From CAYJBP01 sp964368605 (GTDB lineage: Bacteria; Bacillota; Dehalobacteriia; UBA4068), in contig CAYJBP010000026.1 in NCBI GenBank assembly GCA_964368605.1, positions 1 to 25,470 on the forward strand: 25,470 bases of DNA, given 5' to 3'. Positions 7,289 through 14,508 of the stretch are shown here, piece by piece (within the stretch, counting starts at the first letter, position 1; each line of letters opens with the position of its first letter). Below the pieces are notes generated by a model. It had not been told where the DNA came from. It saw only the letters and a list, made by a program, of their open reading frames with translations, and ran no database searches. The translations under genes and the position numbers were made by a program.

Positions 7289-8625
7289 TGAGCCTTATAG
7301 AACAGATATTTCAAGCCGGCATTGTTGGCGCCGGCGGTGCCGGATTTCCTACCCATAAAAAACTGGTAAAAGGCATCGAAACCTTGATTATCAATGCCGT
7401 AGAATGCGAGCCCTTATTGGCAGGCGATAGATATGTTATGCGCCATCAGGCAGCAGAAATTATCGAAGCCTTGCTGGCAATTAAGGCCGAATTCGACATT
7501 AATAAAGTTATTATCGGAACAAAGAAAAAATATAGCCGCGAAATTGCCGCTTTTGATGATGCTATTGCCGCCCAAAAGGCCGATATTTCTATATTTAAAG
7601 TAGAAAGCTTTTACCCGGCAGGTGATGAGCAAAGCCTAATTTACGAGGTATTGGGCAAATCCGTTCCTCCCGGTGGCATACCGCTTGCCATTGGGGTTGG
7701 CGTGCTCAATATTGCAACAGTGGCCAATATTTATCAAGCCATGCAAGGCTTAGCTGTTACCCGAAAATATCTTACAATAACCGGTTGTGTTAAGCAGCCC
7801 ATTATTATTGATGTGCCCATCGGAACCAGTTTAGCCGATTGTATTGCCGCAGCAGGGGGCGTAACAACCAACCCCTACTCCATTATCCGTGGCGGCCCGA
7901 TGATGGGCGCACGCATGACGGCCGAGCAGGTAAGTGATGCCTATGTAGGCAAACAAGATGGCGGTATAATTGTTTTAGCCTGCGATCATCCTGCTATCAC
8001 ATTCGAGCAAAAATCTGTTGAACATATGCTAAATCAGGCCAAAAGTGTATGTATTCAATGCGGCTACTGCACAGAATATTGCCCACGCTACTTAATCGGC
8101 CACAAAATTCGCCCCCATCGCATCATGCGCTCGATGGCCACCAATACCGGCGGCAATGCGCTGCCCGAAGCCTTATTATGCTGTGAATGTGGCATTTGCG
8201 AACTATTTGCTTGCCCGATGCAACTAAGCCCACGCCGAGTTAATGTGCTGGTAAAGCAAAGCCTGCGCGAGCAAGGCATCAAGGTAGCGGATACAACCGT
8301 TTATACGGAACAAACCGAAGAACGCATCTATCGCCGTGTGGCTCAAAGCCGTTTTATTCATCGCTTACAATTAAGCGATTTTCCCACCCAAGTAGATGAT
8401 CTTATCATCTACGAACCAAATGAAGTGTTTATTGCCCTTAAGCATGGTATCGGCCAAGCCAGCCGCCCAATAGTTGCCGTGGGCGATAAAGTAAATGCCG
8501 GCGATCTTATTGCAAGTATAGCCGAAAACGAGCTAGGCAGCAATATCCATGCATCGATTGATGGCATTATAACCGAAATAACAGCCCAAGGTATTAGGCT
8601 TAAAAAGGAGGCAGGCCAAGCATGA
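7288..8625 (+). CDS. pduS: PduS-like flavin and Fe-S protein (RnfC/NuoF-related)
   Basis: 445 residues. N-terminal glycine-rich nucleotide/FMN-binding loop GAGGAGFPTH (14-23), a NuoF/RnfC-like core, then two [4Fe-4S] motifs: CIQCGYCTEYCP (C255, 258, 261, 265) and CCECGICELFACP (from C298), and a C-terminal region with a barrel-sandwich look. PduS of Salmonella reduces cobalamin with NADH and interacts with PduT. Here it is sandwiched between two PduT-like genes (1-nt and 4-nt overlaps), which strongly suggests that the three proteins work together. The electron acceptor could be cobalamin or an external carrier. GGAGGAGG precedes the ATG. Confidence 0.92.
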   Translation: MSLIEQIFQAGIVGAGGAGFPTHKKLVKGIETLIINAVECEPLLAGDRYVMRHQAAEIIEALLAIKAEFDINKVIIGTKKKYSREIAAFDDAIAAQKADISIFKVESFYPAGDEQSLIYEVLGKSVPPGGIPLAIGVGVLNIATVANIYQAMQGLAVTRKYLTITGCVKQPIIIDVPIGTSLADCIAAAGGVTTNPYSIIRGGPMMGARMTAEQVSDAYVGKQDGGIIVLACDHPAITFEQKSVEHMLNQAKSVCIQCGYCTEYCPRYLIGHKIRPHRIMRSMATNTGGNALPEALLCCECGICELFACPMQLSPRRVNVLVKQSLREQGIKVADTTVYTEQTEERIYRRVAQSRFIHRLQLSDFPTQVDDLIIYEPNEVFIALKHGIGQASRPIVAVGDKVNAGDLIASIAENELGSNIHASIDGIITEITAQGIRLKKEAGQA

Positions 8626-9167
8626 AAAGTATCGGCTTAATAGAATTAAACAGCATAGCCCGCGGCATCGAAACCAGCGACCATATCCTAAAGGCAGGCG
8701 AAGTTTCGTTGGCCTTTGCCAAAACAGTATGCCCCGGCAAATTTATCGTGCTCATCCATGGCGATGTTGGTGCGGTAGAATCTGCCATTACAACAGGCAT
8801 AAAAATTGGCGGCCATCATGTTATTAATCATCTCCTCATTCCCCGTGCTCATCCGGATCTTATTACCGCTATCCATGCCGTATCCGATATTAGCGAAGTA
8901 TCCTCGCTGGGGGTAGTTGAATATTTTGATATCACATCGGCCATAATCGGCGCCGATGCTGCGGCCAAATGCAGCAATGTTCAGCTTATCGAAGTACGCT
9001 TGGGCGTAGGCATTGGCGGCAAAAGCTATTTTAGCGTTTGCGGCGAAGTAAGTGATGTAAAAAATGCCATCGAGGCCGGTATTGCTAATTCTGAGCATAA
9101 TGGCGCAGTGGTAAGCACTTGCGTAATCCCCTCCCCTTCCACAGAACTATTTAGAGCATTATTATAA
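8622..9167 (+). CDS. pduT: PduT-like tandem-BMC shell protein (second copy)
   Basis: 181 residues with two BMC domains: IGLIELNSIARGIETSD at 4-20 and LGVVEYFDITSAIIGAD in the second half. The pore cysteine is kept as C37 in TVCPGKF, the canonical PduT context. It overlaps pduS by 4 nt (ATGA), with AAGGAGG upstream. It differs clearly from the copy at 6722, so this is an old duplication or a heteromeric pair rather than a recent repeat. Last gene before the eutB leader. Confidence 0.92.
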   Translation: MKSIGLIELNSIARGIETSDHILKAGEVSLAFAKTVCPGKFIVLIHGDVGAVESAITTGIKIGGHHVINHLLIPRAHPDLITAIHAVSDISEVSSLGVVEYFDITSAIIGADAAAKCSNVQLIEVRLGVGIGGKSYFSVCGEVSDVKNAIEAGIANSEHNGAVVSTCVIPSPSTELFRALL

Positions 9168-9188
9168 TGGCAATTATAATATAATAAT

Positions 9189-9250
9189 CCATTTTAACCG
9201 CCCCCCACTATTAAGAGTTTAACTTAAAAATGGGTGAGCGGTTTTATTTT
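9189..9250 (+). promoter_or_regulatory. Attenuator-like leader between the pduT copy and eutB
   Basis: AACCGC (9196-9201) pairs with GCGGTT (9238-9243), followed by TTATTTT: a short intrinsic terminator. A competing pairing, CCATTTT (9189-9195) with AAAATGG (9227-9233), crosses it, so the two cannot form together. This could reduce or condition read-through into eutBC. The double hexaloop pattern of the other two leaders was not found here. Confidence 0.5.
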
Positions 9251-9259
9251 AAAAAATGC

Positions 9260-9264
9260 GGAGG
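9260..9264 (+). promoter_or_regulatory. Ribosome binding site deciding the eutB start
   Basis: GGAGG lies six bases before ATG 9271. An upstream in-frame ATG at 9256 immediately precedes and reads through this site, so it is unlikely to be the start. Confidence 0.85.
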
Positions 9265-9270
9265 AATTAT

Positions 9271-10644
9271 ATGAGTTATAAAACACTTTTAGCAGGGCAA
9301 ACTTTTTGCTTTAACTCGATAAAAGAAGTTTTGGCCAAGGCCAATGAGCAAAAATCGGGCGATGTGCTGGCCGGGATTGCAGCCGCATCGGATCTGGAAA
9401 GAATAGCCGCCAAGCAGGCTCTTGCCGATATCTGCCTAGCCGACTTAAGAGAAAACCCGGTTATCCCCTATGAAGAGGATGATATTACCCGCATCAACCA
9501 AGATACATTGAATGAACAGGCTTATTTAAAAATCAAGAGCATGACGGTTGGCGAATTTAGAGAATGGTTAATCAAGGCCAATGGCCAAGATATTAAAGAT
9601 ATCTCCCCTGCTTTAACGGCAGAGATGATTGCCGGTGTAACAAAGCTGATGGGTAATCTGGATTTAATCTATATAAGCTCTAAAATAGAAGTTACCGCCC
9701 ATTGCAATACTATAATCGGCCAAAAAGGAACTTTAGCTACCCGTTTACAGCCCAATCATACCACCGATAATTTAGAGGGCATTACGGCCTCGGTTTTTGA
9801 AGGGCTTAGCTATGGCTGTGGCGATGCTCTGATTGGTCTAAACCCGGTAAACGATACCGTTTGGAGTTTAAGCGAGGTATTAAAGCGCTTTGATGAAATA
9901 AAAAACCTTTACCAAATACCTACCCAAACTTGTGTTTTAGGCCATATTACAACGCAGATGGAGGCGCTAAAAAACGGTGCGCCCACCGATATGATTTTTC
10001 AGTCGCTAGCAGGCAGCCAAAAGGGCAATACTGCTTTTGGCTTTTCTACTGCAATAGTAAAAGAGGCGCAGGATCTTTTAAAAAGCTACTCTACCTCTAG
10101 CGGCCCCAATAAATTTTACTTCGAAACAGGCCAAGGTAGCGAATTATCATCCGATTCGCATTTTGGGGCAGATCAGCTAACAATGGAGGCCCGATGCTAT
10201 GCCTATGCCCGCCATTTTGAGCCTTTTATGGTAAATACGGTTGTAGGATTTATCGGGCCGGAATACCTGTATGATAGCAAGCAGGTAATTAGAGCAGGCT
10301 TAGAAGATCACTTTATGGGCAAATTATCGGGCTTGCCGATGGGCTGCGATTGCTGCTATACCAATCATATGCTGGCAGATCAAAATGATATAGAAAATCT
10401 TGCGCTGCTTTTGGCAAATGCGGGCATAAACTATATAATGGGCGTTCCTGCCGGGGATGATATCATGCTCAATTATCAAACAAATGCTTATCATGATGCA
10501 GCAGCAATTAGAGCAGTGCTTGGTAAAAGGCCATTAAAAGAGTTCGAAGTTTGGCTTGAAAAGATGGGTATAACCAAAAACGGCAAACTAACTAAAAAAG
10601 CCGGCGACCCAACAATCTTTAACAAACCAAGGGGGCTTAAATAA
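9271..10644 (+). CDS. eutB: Ethanolamine ammonia-lyase large subunit EutB
   Basis: 457 residues from MSYKTLLAG, close to the usual 453 or so. With EutC and adenosylcobalamin it converts ethanolamine to acetaldehyde and ammonia. Recognised from the conserved TIM-barrel blocks, for example GCGDALIGLNPVND, FETGQGSELSSDSHFGADQ and GLPMGCDCCYTNHM. The start at 9271 follows GGAGG; the ATG at 9256 would place that site inside the gene. Stop and eutC start share one base (TAATG). A possible attenuator lies upstream. Confidence 0.97.
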   Translation: MSYKTLLAGQTFCFNSIKEVLAKANEQKSGDVLAGIAAASDLERIAAKQALADICLADLRENPVIPYEEDDITRINQDTLNEQAYLKIKSMTVGEFREWLIKANGQDIKDISPALTAEMIAGVTKLMGNLDLIYISSKIEVTAHCNTIIGQKGTLATRLQPNHTTDNLEGITASVFEGLSYGCGDALIGLNPVNDTVWSLSEVLKRFDEIKNLYQIPTQTCVLGHITTQMEALKNGAPTDMIFQSLAGSQKGNTAFGFSTAIVKEAQDLLKSYSTSSGPNKFYFETGQGSELSSDSHFGADQLTMEARCYAYARHFEPFMVNTVVGFIGPEYLYDSKQVIRAGLEDHFMGKLSGLPMGCDCCYTNHMLADQNDIENLALLLANAGINYIMGVPAGDDIMLNYQTNAYHDAAAIRAVLGKRPLKEFEVWLEKMGITKNGKLTKKAGDPTIFNKPRGLK

Positions 10645-11522
10645 TGACTAAATTTGATGACAAAGCAATTATCGAACGCGTGGCCGATAAGGTATATAAG
10701 AGCATTATCGACAAAGGGCTGATTACTAATAATGATGCTCAACCAGATATTAGCAGCACAAATATGCTGGATATTACTTCCAAGGAGGCCAAAGCAGATA
10801 TATTGCTTAAAGAAGCCTTGGATATAGATATGCTCAGCCAAATGAAATCAAAAACGGTTGCCAGAATTGGCATTGGCCGCAGCGGCTTAAGGCTTAATAC
10901 CAGAACAGCATTAACCCTAAGAGCAGATCATGCCGCTGCCAAAGATGCAGTTTTTAAATATGTAGACCAAGACCTTTTAAAAAGCTTAAACCTTTTTAGC
11001 GTACAAACTAAATGCCAAGATAAAAACATGTACCTAACCAGGCCTGATTTGGGTAAAATAATTGCAGAAGATGATGCTCAAAAGATTTTAGATCGATGCT
11101 CAAAAAACCCTCAAGTGCAAATTATTGTTAGCGATGGCCTTTCGTCAACCGCAATCGAGGCCAATATTGCCAATATTATGCCCATTATTTCAGTGGGGCT
11201 TACCACAAAGGGCATTCAAATGGGCACACCGTTTTTTATCAAATATGGGCGGGTAGGCGCTATGGATCATGTATCGGAATTATTGGGGGCAACCGTTACC
11301 TGCATTTTGATAGGCGAGCGCCCCGGCCTTGCAACGGCTGCGAGCATGAGCGCCTATATAGCATATAAAGCAACGGTAGGCATGCCCGAAGCAAGACGCA
11401 CTGTTATTTCTAATATTCACGCCGATGGCATAAATTCTGTTGAAGCAGGTGCTTATATCTGCGAAGTAATTCAAAATATATTAAAACACAAAGCAAGCGG
11501 TGTAGAGCTTGTAGGCAGCTAA
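10644..11522 (+). CDS. eutC: Ethanolamine ammonia-lyase small subunit EutC
   Basis: 292 residues, normal length. The cobalamin-binding partner of EutB; the conserved RIGIGRSGLRLNTRTALTLR and IGERPGLATAASMSAYIAY segments are visible. The N-terminal 20 residues (DDKAIIERVADKVYKSII) form an amphipathic helix; the corresponding EutC segment is known to carry the lyase into microcompartments. Between it and the enzyme lies a polar linker (residues about 22-50). Translationally coupled to eutB. No terminator was seen after the stop before the next promoter. Confidence 0.97.
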   Translation: MTKFDDKAIIERVADKVYKSIIDKGLITNNDAQPDISSTNMLDITSKEAKADILLKEALDIDMLSQMKSKTVARIGIGRSGLRLNTRTALTLRADHAAAKDAVFKYVDQDLLKSLNLFSVQTKCQDKNMYLTRPDLGKIIAEDDAQKILDRCSKNPQVQIIVSDGLSSTAIEANIANIMPIISVGLTTKGIQMGTPFFIKYGRVGAMDHVSELLGATVTCILIGERPGLATAASMSAYIAYKATVGMPEARRTVISNIHADGINSVEAGAYICEVIQNILKHKASGVELVGS

Positions 11523-11532
11523 TTTCAGCAGA

Positions 11533-11561
11533 TTGCATTTTCTTCATTTTTGTGTTAAAAT
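11533..11561 (+). promoter_or_regulatory. Predicted promoter for the lipoprotein gene
   Basis: -35 TTGCAT (11533-11538), 17-nt spacer, -10 TAAAAT (11556-11561). The -10 context GTGTTAAAAT is the same as at the eutVW promoter. A leader of about 90 nt follows. Confidence 0.6.
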
Positions 11562-11581
11562 AAAAGCAAACTGCGATAACA

Positions 11582-11632
11582 AACGCATTGTTCGGCCTTT
11601 TTGCGAATAAGCGCTATTTTGGCCAATACGTT
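11582..11632 (+). other. Structured leader before the lipoprotein gene
   Basis: A nested hairpin pairs AACG (11582-11585) with CGTT (11629-11632), ATT with AAT, GGCC (11594-11597) with GGCC (11621-11624), and GCG with CGC near the tip. No T run follows it, so it is not a terminator. Role unknown: mRNA stability or a ligand/protein site are possible. Confidence 0.35.
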
Positions 11633-11658
11633 TGGCTTTGCATAAGGGAGGCTTTATT

Positions 11659-13701
11659 ATGAACAAATGGACAAAGATAGTGCGGCTTGCCGTAATAACC
11701 ATGTTGCTGGCAATTACCTTGCTAACAGGCTGCTCCGGGGATGACAGTGCCATATCAACAGAAGCCGGCGCTGGAGCATATTCCGCAAGCAACCTTTACG
11801 GCGCTTGGGATAATGATGAAATGATGATCAGTTATCTGTTCCGTGAAGATGGCATGGTCGAAATCAGCAGTTATGAGCAAGTTACAGAAGCAGCTTATAC
11901 ATTAGAGCCAAACGGTAGCTTAAGCTTAACTGCTGAAGGAACTACAACAGAGGGCGCAATACTAGATGCCAACCGCATCGAAATGAATGATATAAGCGGC
12001 TTTTTTTATCCTGTTGAATATCCGTGGTATATCCCCCAGGTCTTTGATGTTGAGGGTGCTTGGGATAATGATGCCGAGGAAATAAGCTTCCTGTTTACAG
12101 ATACCGGGGAAGTGCTTATAACTTCCTATGAGGAGTATATAACGGCAACATATAGCTATGATCCCGTGCAGCGCACGCTTATCATTTACCATGATGGCGA
12201 AGAATACAGCGGTTTTGTCGATGACGATGATAATATCCATATGGATACATTCGAGGATATTTTCTATGCCGTTACCTATCCTTGGTATACCCCCGATGAA
12301 AATGACGGCGCAATGAGCATTGAAGACTATATAAAGCTAGGCGCCTGGGATAATGATGAGGCAGCCGCCAGCATTGTATTTTATGATGATGGGGTTGTGG
12401 AGCTATCGGACTATTATGATTTATATGAAGGCTTCTACAATTATAATGATGCCGAAGGCCTAGCAATGCAATTTGGGGATACAACATTATTCGGAACTAT
12501 TGATGCCGACGGAATGCTTAATATTGCGGAATTTGAAGGTAGCTTCTACATGGTAGATTATCCGTGGTATATTCCCGAGGAGAATAGCGGCGATACCGGC
12601 AGCAATATAGTAGCCGGTATGGGAACAATAGAACCCTTTATGGATGAAGTTATTAACTTTGCAAGCAATATTAACTTTGATGGCACAAGTACAGCGGGTA
12701 TGTACGAATACGGCTATATGTATCCGCAAGATGCGGCATTGGATTTTTATAATCGCGCCACAGGTGTTGTATCAAGCATAGCAGACAGAAGCCAATACGG
12801 GATATTGATGGTGCTGGGCATGAAAACCGAGCATTTTAATGATTTTATTAACAATGAAGGCGAAGCCGCACGCATATTATATGCGGAAATTTTATCCCAT
12901 TTTGCCCTATTTGATTTTGTTCAAACAGTAGAATTAAATATTATCCATTCCGAGGCCAGCGGCTCGATGGGTACGGACGATTATTATTTTACACGGGAAT
13001 GGGCAAATACGGTAGCCGGCGGTAATATTGCCGACTTTGGTCATAATGCACAAGGCATTGCCGATATTTTTGCAGCAACAATAAGCTTAAACGGCGCAAA
13101 TTCTGTTAGCATTAATACCCCCACAGCCCAAGGTAGCGATACGCCATTAACTCAAGCCGAGTTAAATGCTTATGCTCAACAATTCTCTTTATTAAATGCC
13201 GATCGTACAGCCACTAATATTGTAACAAATTTCTTCACTTCTTATTATAATCAACCATCCGAAATGGATATTAGCGCTTTTGTTTACTATTTGCCCGATC
13301 CAAACTCCACCAGCTTTGAATCTGGGCAGGATGCAGAATACAACTTATTAAGAGAGCATCATCACTTCTATGCCGACAACTCATATGCCTTAGATGAAGC
13401 ACTTGCGTATGGTATTAACTACCGACGCGTATCGCAATCATTTGTGCAATCAGTGCTTTGGGAGTATATGAATGTATCGGTTGATATTTTCGACTCTGCA
13501 AATGATGCCCTTTATTTGCCCGAATACCAAAACTACTACAATAACCCAACCGATATGGGTTTAGACGGGTTTACACCGAATGACGGTTACCGCAAGGAGG
13601 ATGGTACCGTAGTATTGTATAATGACTATACCATTTTAACGCTTGTATTAATTGATGGTATGGAATATATTTACTCATATCAGCAACAATCATCAAATTA
13701 A
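11659..13701 (+). CDS. Repeat-containing surface lipoprotein of unknown function
   Basis: 680 residues from the ATG behind GGGAGG (11646-11651). An upstream in-frame ATG at 11632 would put nine residues before the signal peptide and is disfavoured. Signal peptide with lipobox LLTGC, so it is lipid-anchored outside the membrane. Residues about 48-310 contain three divergent tandem repeats, each opening GAWDND (48, 133, 228), with a glycine/aspartate turn pattern and closing with YPWY-I/T-P. The remaining 370 residues form a separate, unrecognised region. Acidic overall. It sits between the eut and hydrogenase loci with its own promoter and terminator, so functional linkage to either is not indicated. 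Family not recognised. Confidence 0.85.
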   Translation: MNKWTKIVRLAVITMLLAITLLTGCSGDDSAISTEAGAGAYSASNLYGAWDNDEMMISYLFREDGMVEISSYEQVTEAAYTLEPNGSLSLTAEGTTTEGAILDANRIEMNDISGFFYPVEYPWYIPQVFDVEGAWDNDAEEISFLFTDTGEVLITSYEEYITATYSYDPVQRTLIIYHDGEEYSGFVDDDDNIHMDTFEDIFYAVTYPWYTPDENDGAMSIEDYIKLGAWDNDEAAASIVFYDDGVVELSDYYDLYEGFYNYNDAEGLAMQFGDTTLFGTIDADGMLNIAEFEGSFYMVDYPWYIPEENSGDTGSNIVAGMGTIEPFMDEVINFASNINFDGTSTAGMYEYGYMYPQDAALDFYNRATGVVSSIADRSQYGILMVLGMKTEHFNDFINNEGEAARILYAEILSHFALFDFVQTVELNIIHSEASGSMGTDDYYFTREWANTVAGGNIADFGHNAQGIADIFAATISLNGANSVSINTPTAQGSDTPLTQAELNAYAQQFSLLNADRTATNIVTNFFTSYYNQPSEMDISAFVYYLPDPNSTSFESGQDAEYNLLREHHHFYADNSYALDEALAYGINYRRVSQSFVQSVLWEYMNVSVDIFDSANDALYLPEYQNYYNNPTDMGLDGFTPNDGYRKEDGTVVLYNDYTILTLVLIDGMEYIYSYQQQSSN

Positions 13702-13711
13702 ATCAAAGAAG

Positions 13712-13748
13712 CTGCCGCAAATGCCAAAAACATTTGCGGCAGTTTTTT
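13712..13748 (+). terminator. Intrinsic terminator of the lipoprotein gene
   Basis: Perfect 12-bp stem CTGCCGCAAATG (13712-13723)/CATTTGCGGCAG (13731-13742), loop CCAAAAA, then six Ts. Separates the lipoprotein from the hydrogenase operon. Confidence 0.95.
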
Positions 13749-13895
13749 CTATGGCAAACTTATTAAGTTGCAGCCAAATTAATACTTCCCCATCCCTAGC
13801 AACCATATTAATGATTATTAATGCCTATCCTTATAAAAAATACCGTATTATAATGTAAATTATTTTTTCAATTTAAAAATACCAAATATTTATTA

Positions 13896-13924
13896 TTGAA
13901 AACTTTACAAAAACAAGATATAGT
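13896..13924 (+). promoter_or_regulatory. Predicted promoter of the hydrogenase operon
   Basis: -35 TTGAAA (13896-13901), 17-nt spacer, -10 TATAGT (13919-13924), giving a start near 13931 and a leader of about 40 nt. The sequence around it is very AT-rich. Confidence 0.65.
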
Positions 13925-13931
13925 AAAGAAA

Positions 13932-13944
13932 ATGTTTTAAACAT
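13932..13944 (+). promoter_or_regulatory. Palindrome at the hydrogenase transcription start, possible operator
   Basis: Perfect 13-bp palindrome ATGTTTTAAACAT placed at the predicted +1. It is flanked by two copies of ATATAGTAAA (13918-13927 and 13943-13952), the first of which contains most of the -10. Placement fits a repressor site, for example for a redox regulator, but it does not match the Rex consensus well. Confidence 0.4.
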
Positions 13945-13968
13945 ATAGTAAAAAATACGGAGGATGAA

Positions 13969-14508
13969 ATGATTATGGAAAAAATTACGGATAATATCTT
14001 GCCAACTATTGTTGATTATAGTTTTTTGGATCAAATACTTAAAAAGCATGATTATAATTCGTATGCTGTTGTTAGCATCTTGCAGGAAGTGCAAAAAGAG
14101 TATCGTTATTTGCCCGAACAAATATTTGCCTATATTGCTAAAGAGCTTGATGTAAGCGAAGCAAAGCTTTTTTCGGTGGCTACTTTTTACGAAAACTTTT
14201 CTTTGCAGCCCAAAGGCAAATATATAATTAAAATATGTGATGGTACTGCTTGTCATGTTCGTAAATCGATGGATATTTTAAATGTGCTTTATAGCGAATT
14301 AGGGCTTTCTGCCCAAAAGCATACTACCGAAGATTTAGGCTTTACAGTCGAAACCGTTTCTTGCTTAGGGGCTTGCGGCCTGGCCCCGGTTATTACCGTA
14401 AACGAAAAAGTTTATGGCTCGCTTACCACCGATAAAGCCAAAGAAATAATTGCCGATTTAAAACAACAACTTAAGCAAGAAGCAAAGGAGGCTAATCCCC
14501 ATGATTAA
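13969..14508 (+). CDS. hydC: NuoE-like subunit of trimeric [FeFe]-hydrogenase (HydC/HndA type)
   Basis: 179 residues. Thioredoxin-like [2Fe-2S] protein with ligands C90, C95 (CDGTACHVRK), C132 and C136 (SCLGACG). The N-terminal helical part (about 30-80) is typical of NuoE. It passes electrons between the NuoF-like flavoprotein and the hydrogenase subunit. Start at the ATG 5 nt after GGAGG; a second ATG two codons later is possible. First gene of the hydrogenase operon; it overlaps the next gene by 8 nt. Confidence 0.95.
   Translation: MIMEKITDNILPTIVDYSFLDQILKKHDYNSYAVVSILQEVQKEYRYLPEQIFAYIAKELDVSEAKLFSVATFYENFSLQPKGKYIIKICDGTACHVRKSMDILNVLYSELGLSAQKHTTEDLGFTVETVSCLGACGLAPVITVNEKVYGSLTTDKAKEIIADLKQQLKQEAKEANPHD

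Noticed and set aside
9161..9180. Hexaloop hairpin as a third ANTAR site before eutB
   Set aside because: The ATTATAA/TTATAAT stem has loop TGGCAA without G at position 4, and no partner hairpin of the other leaders' type follows.
9256..9270. ATG at 9256 as eutB start
   Set aside because: It precedes the GGAGG site and would translate through it; ATG 9271 has ideal spacing and begins the conserved sequence.
13846..13853. TATTATAA match to the possible guide
   Set aside because: Eight AT-only bases occur by chance many times in such DNA; the match stops at the ninth base.
13932..13944. Rex binding site
   Set aside because: The palindrome ATGTTTTAAACAT lacks the TTGTxAA half sites and 4-nt spacing of Rex operators, so the regulator is left open.
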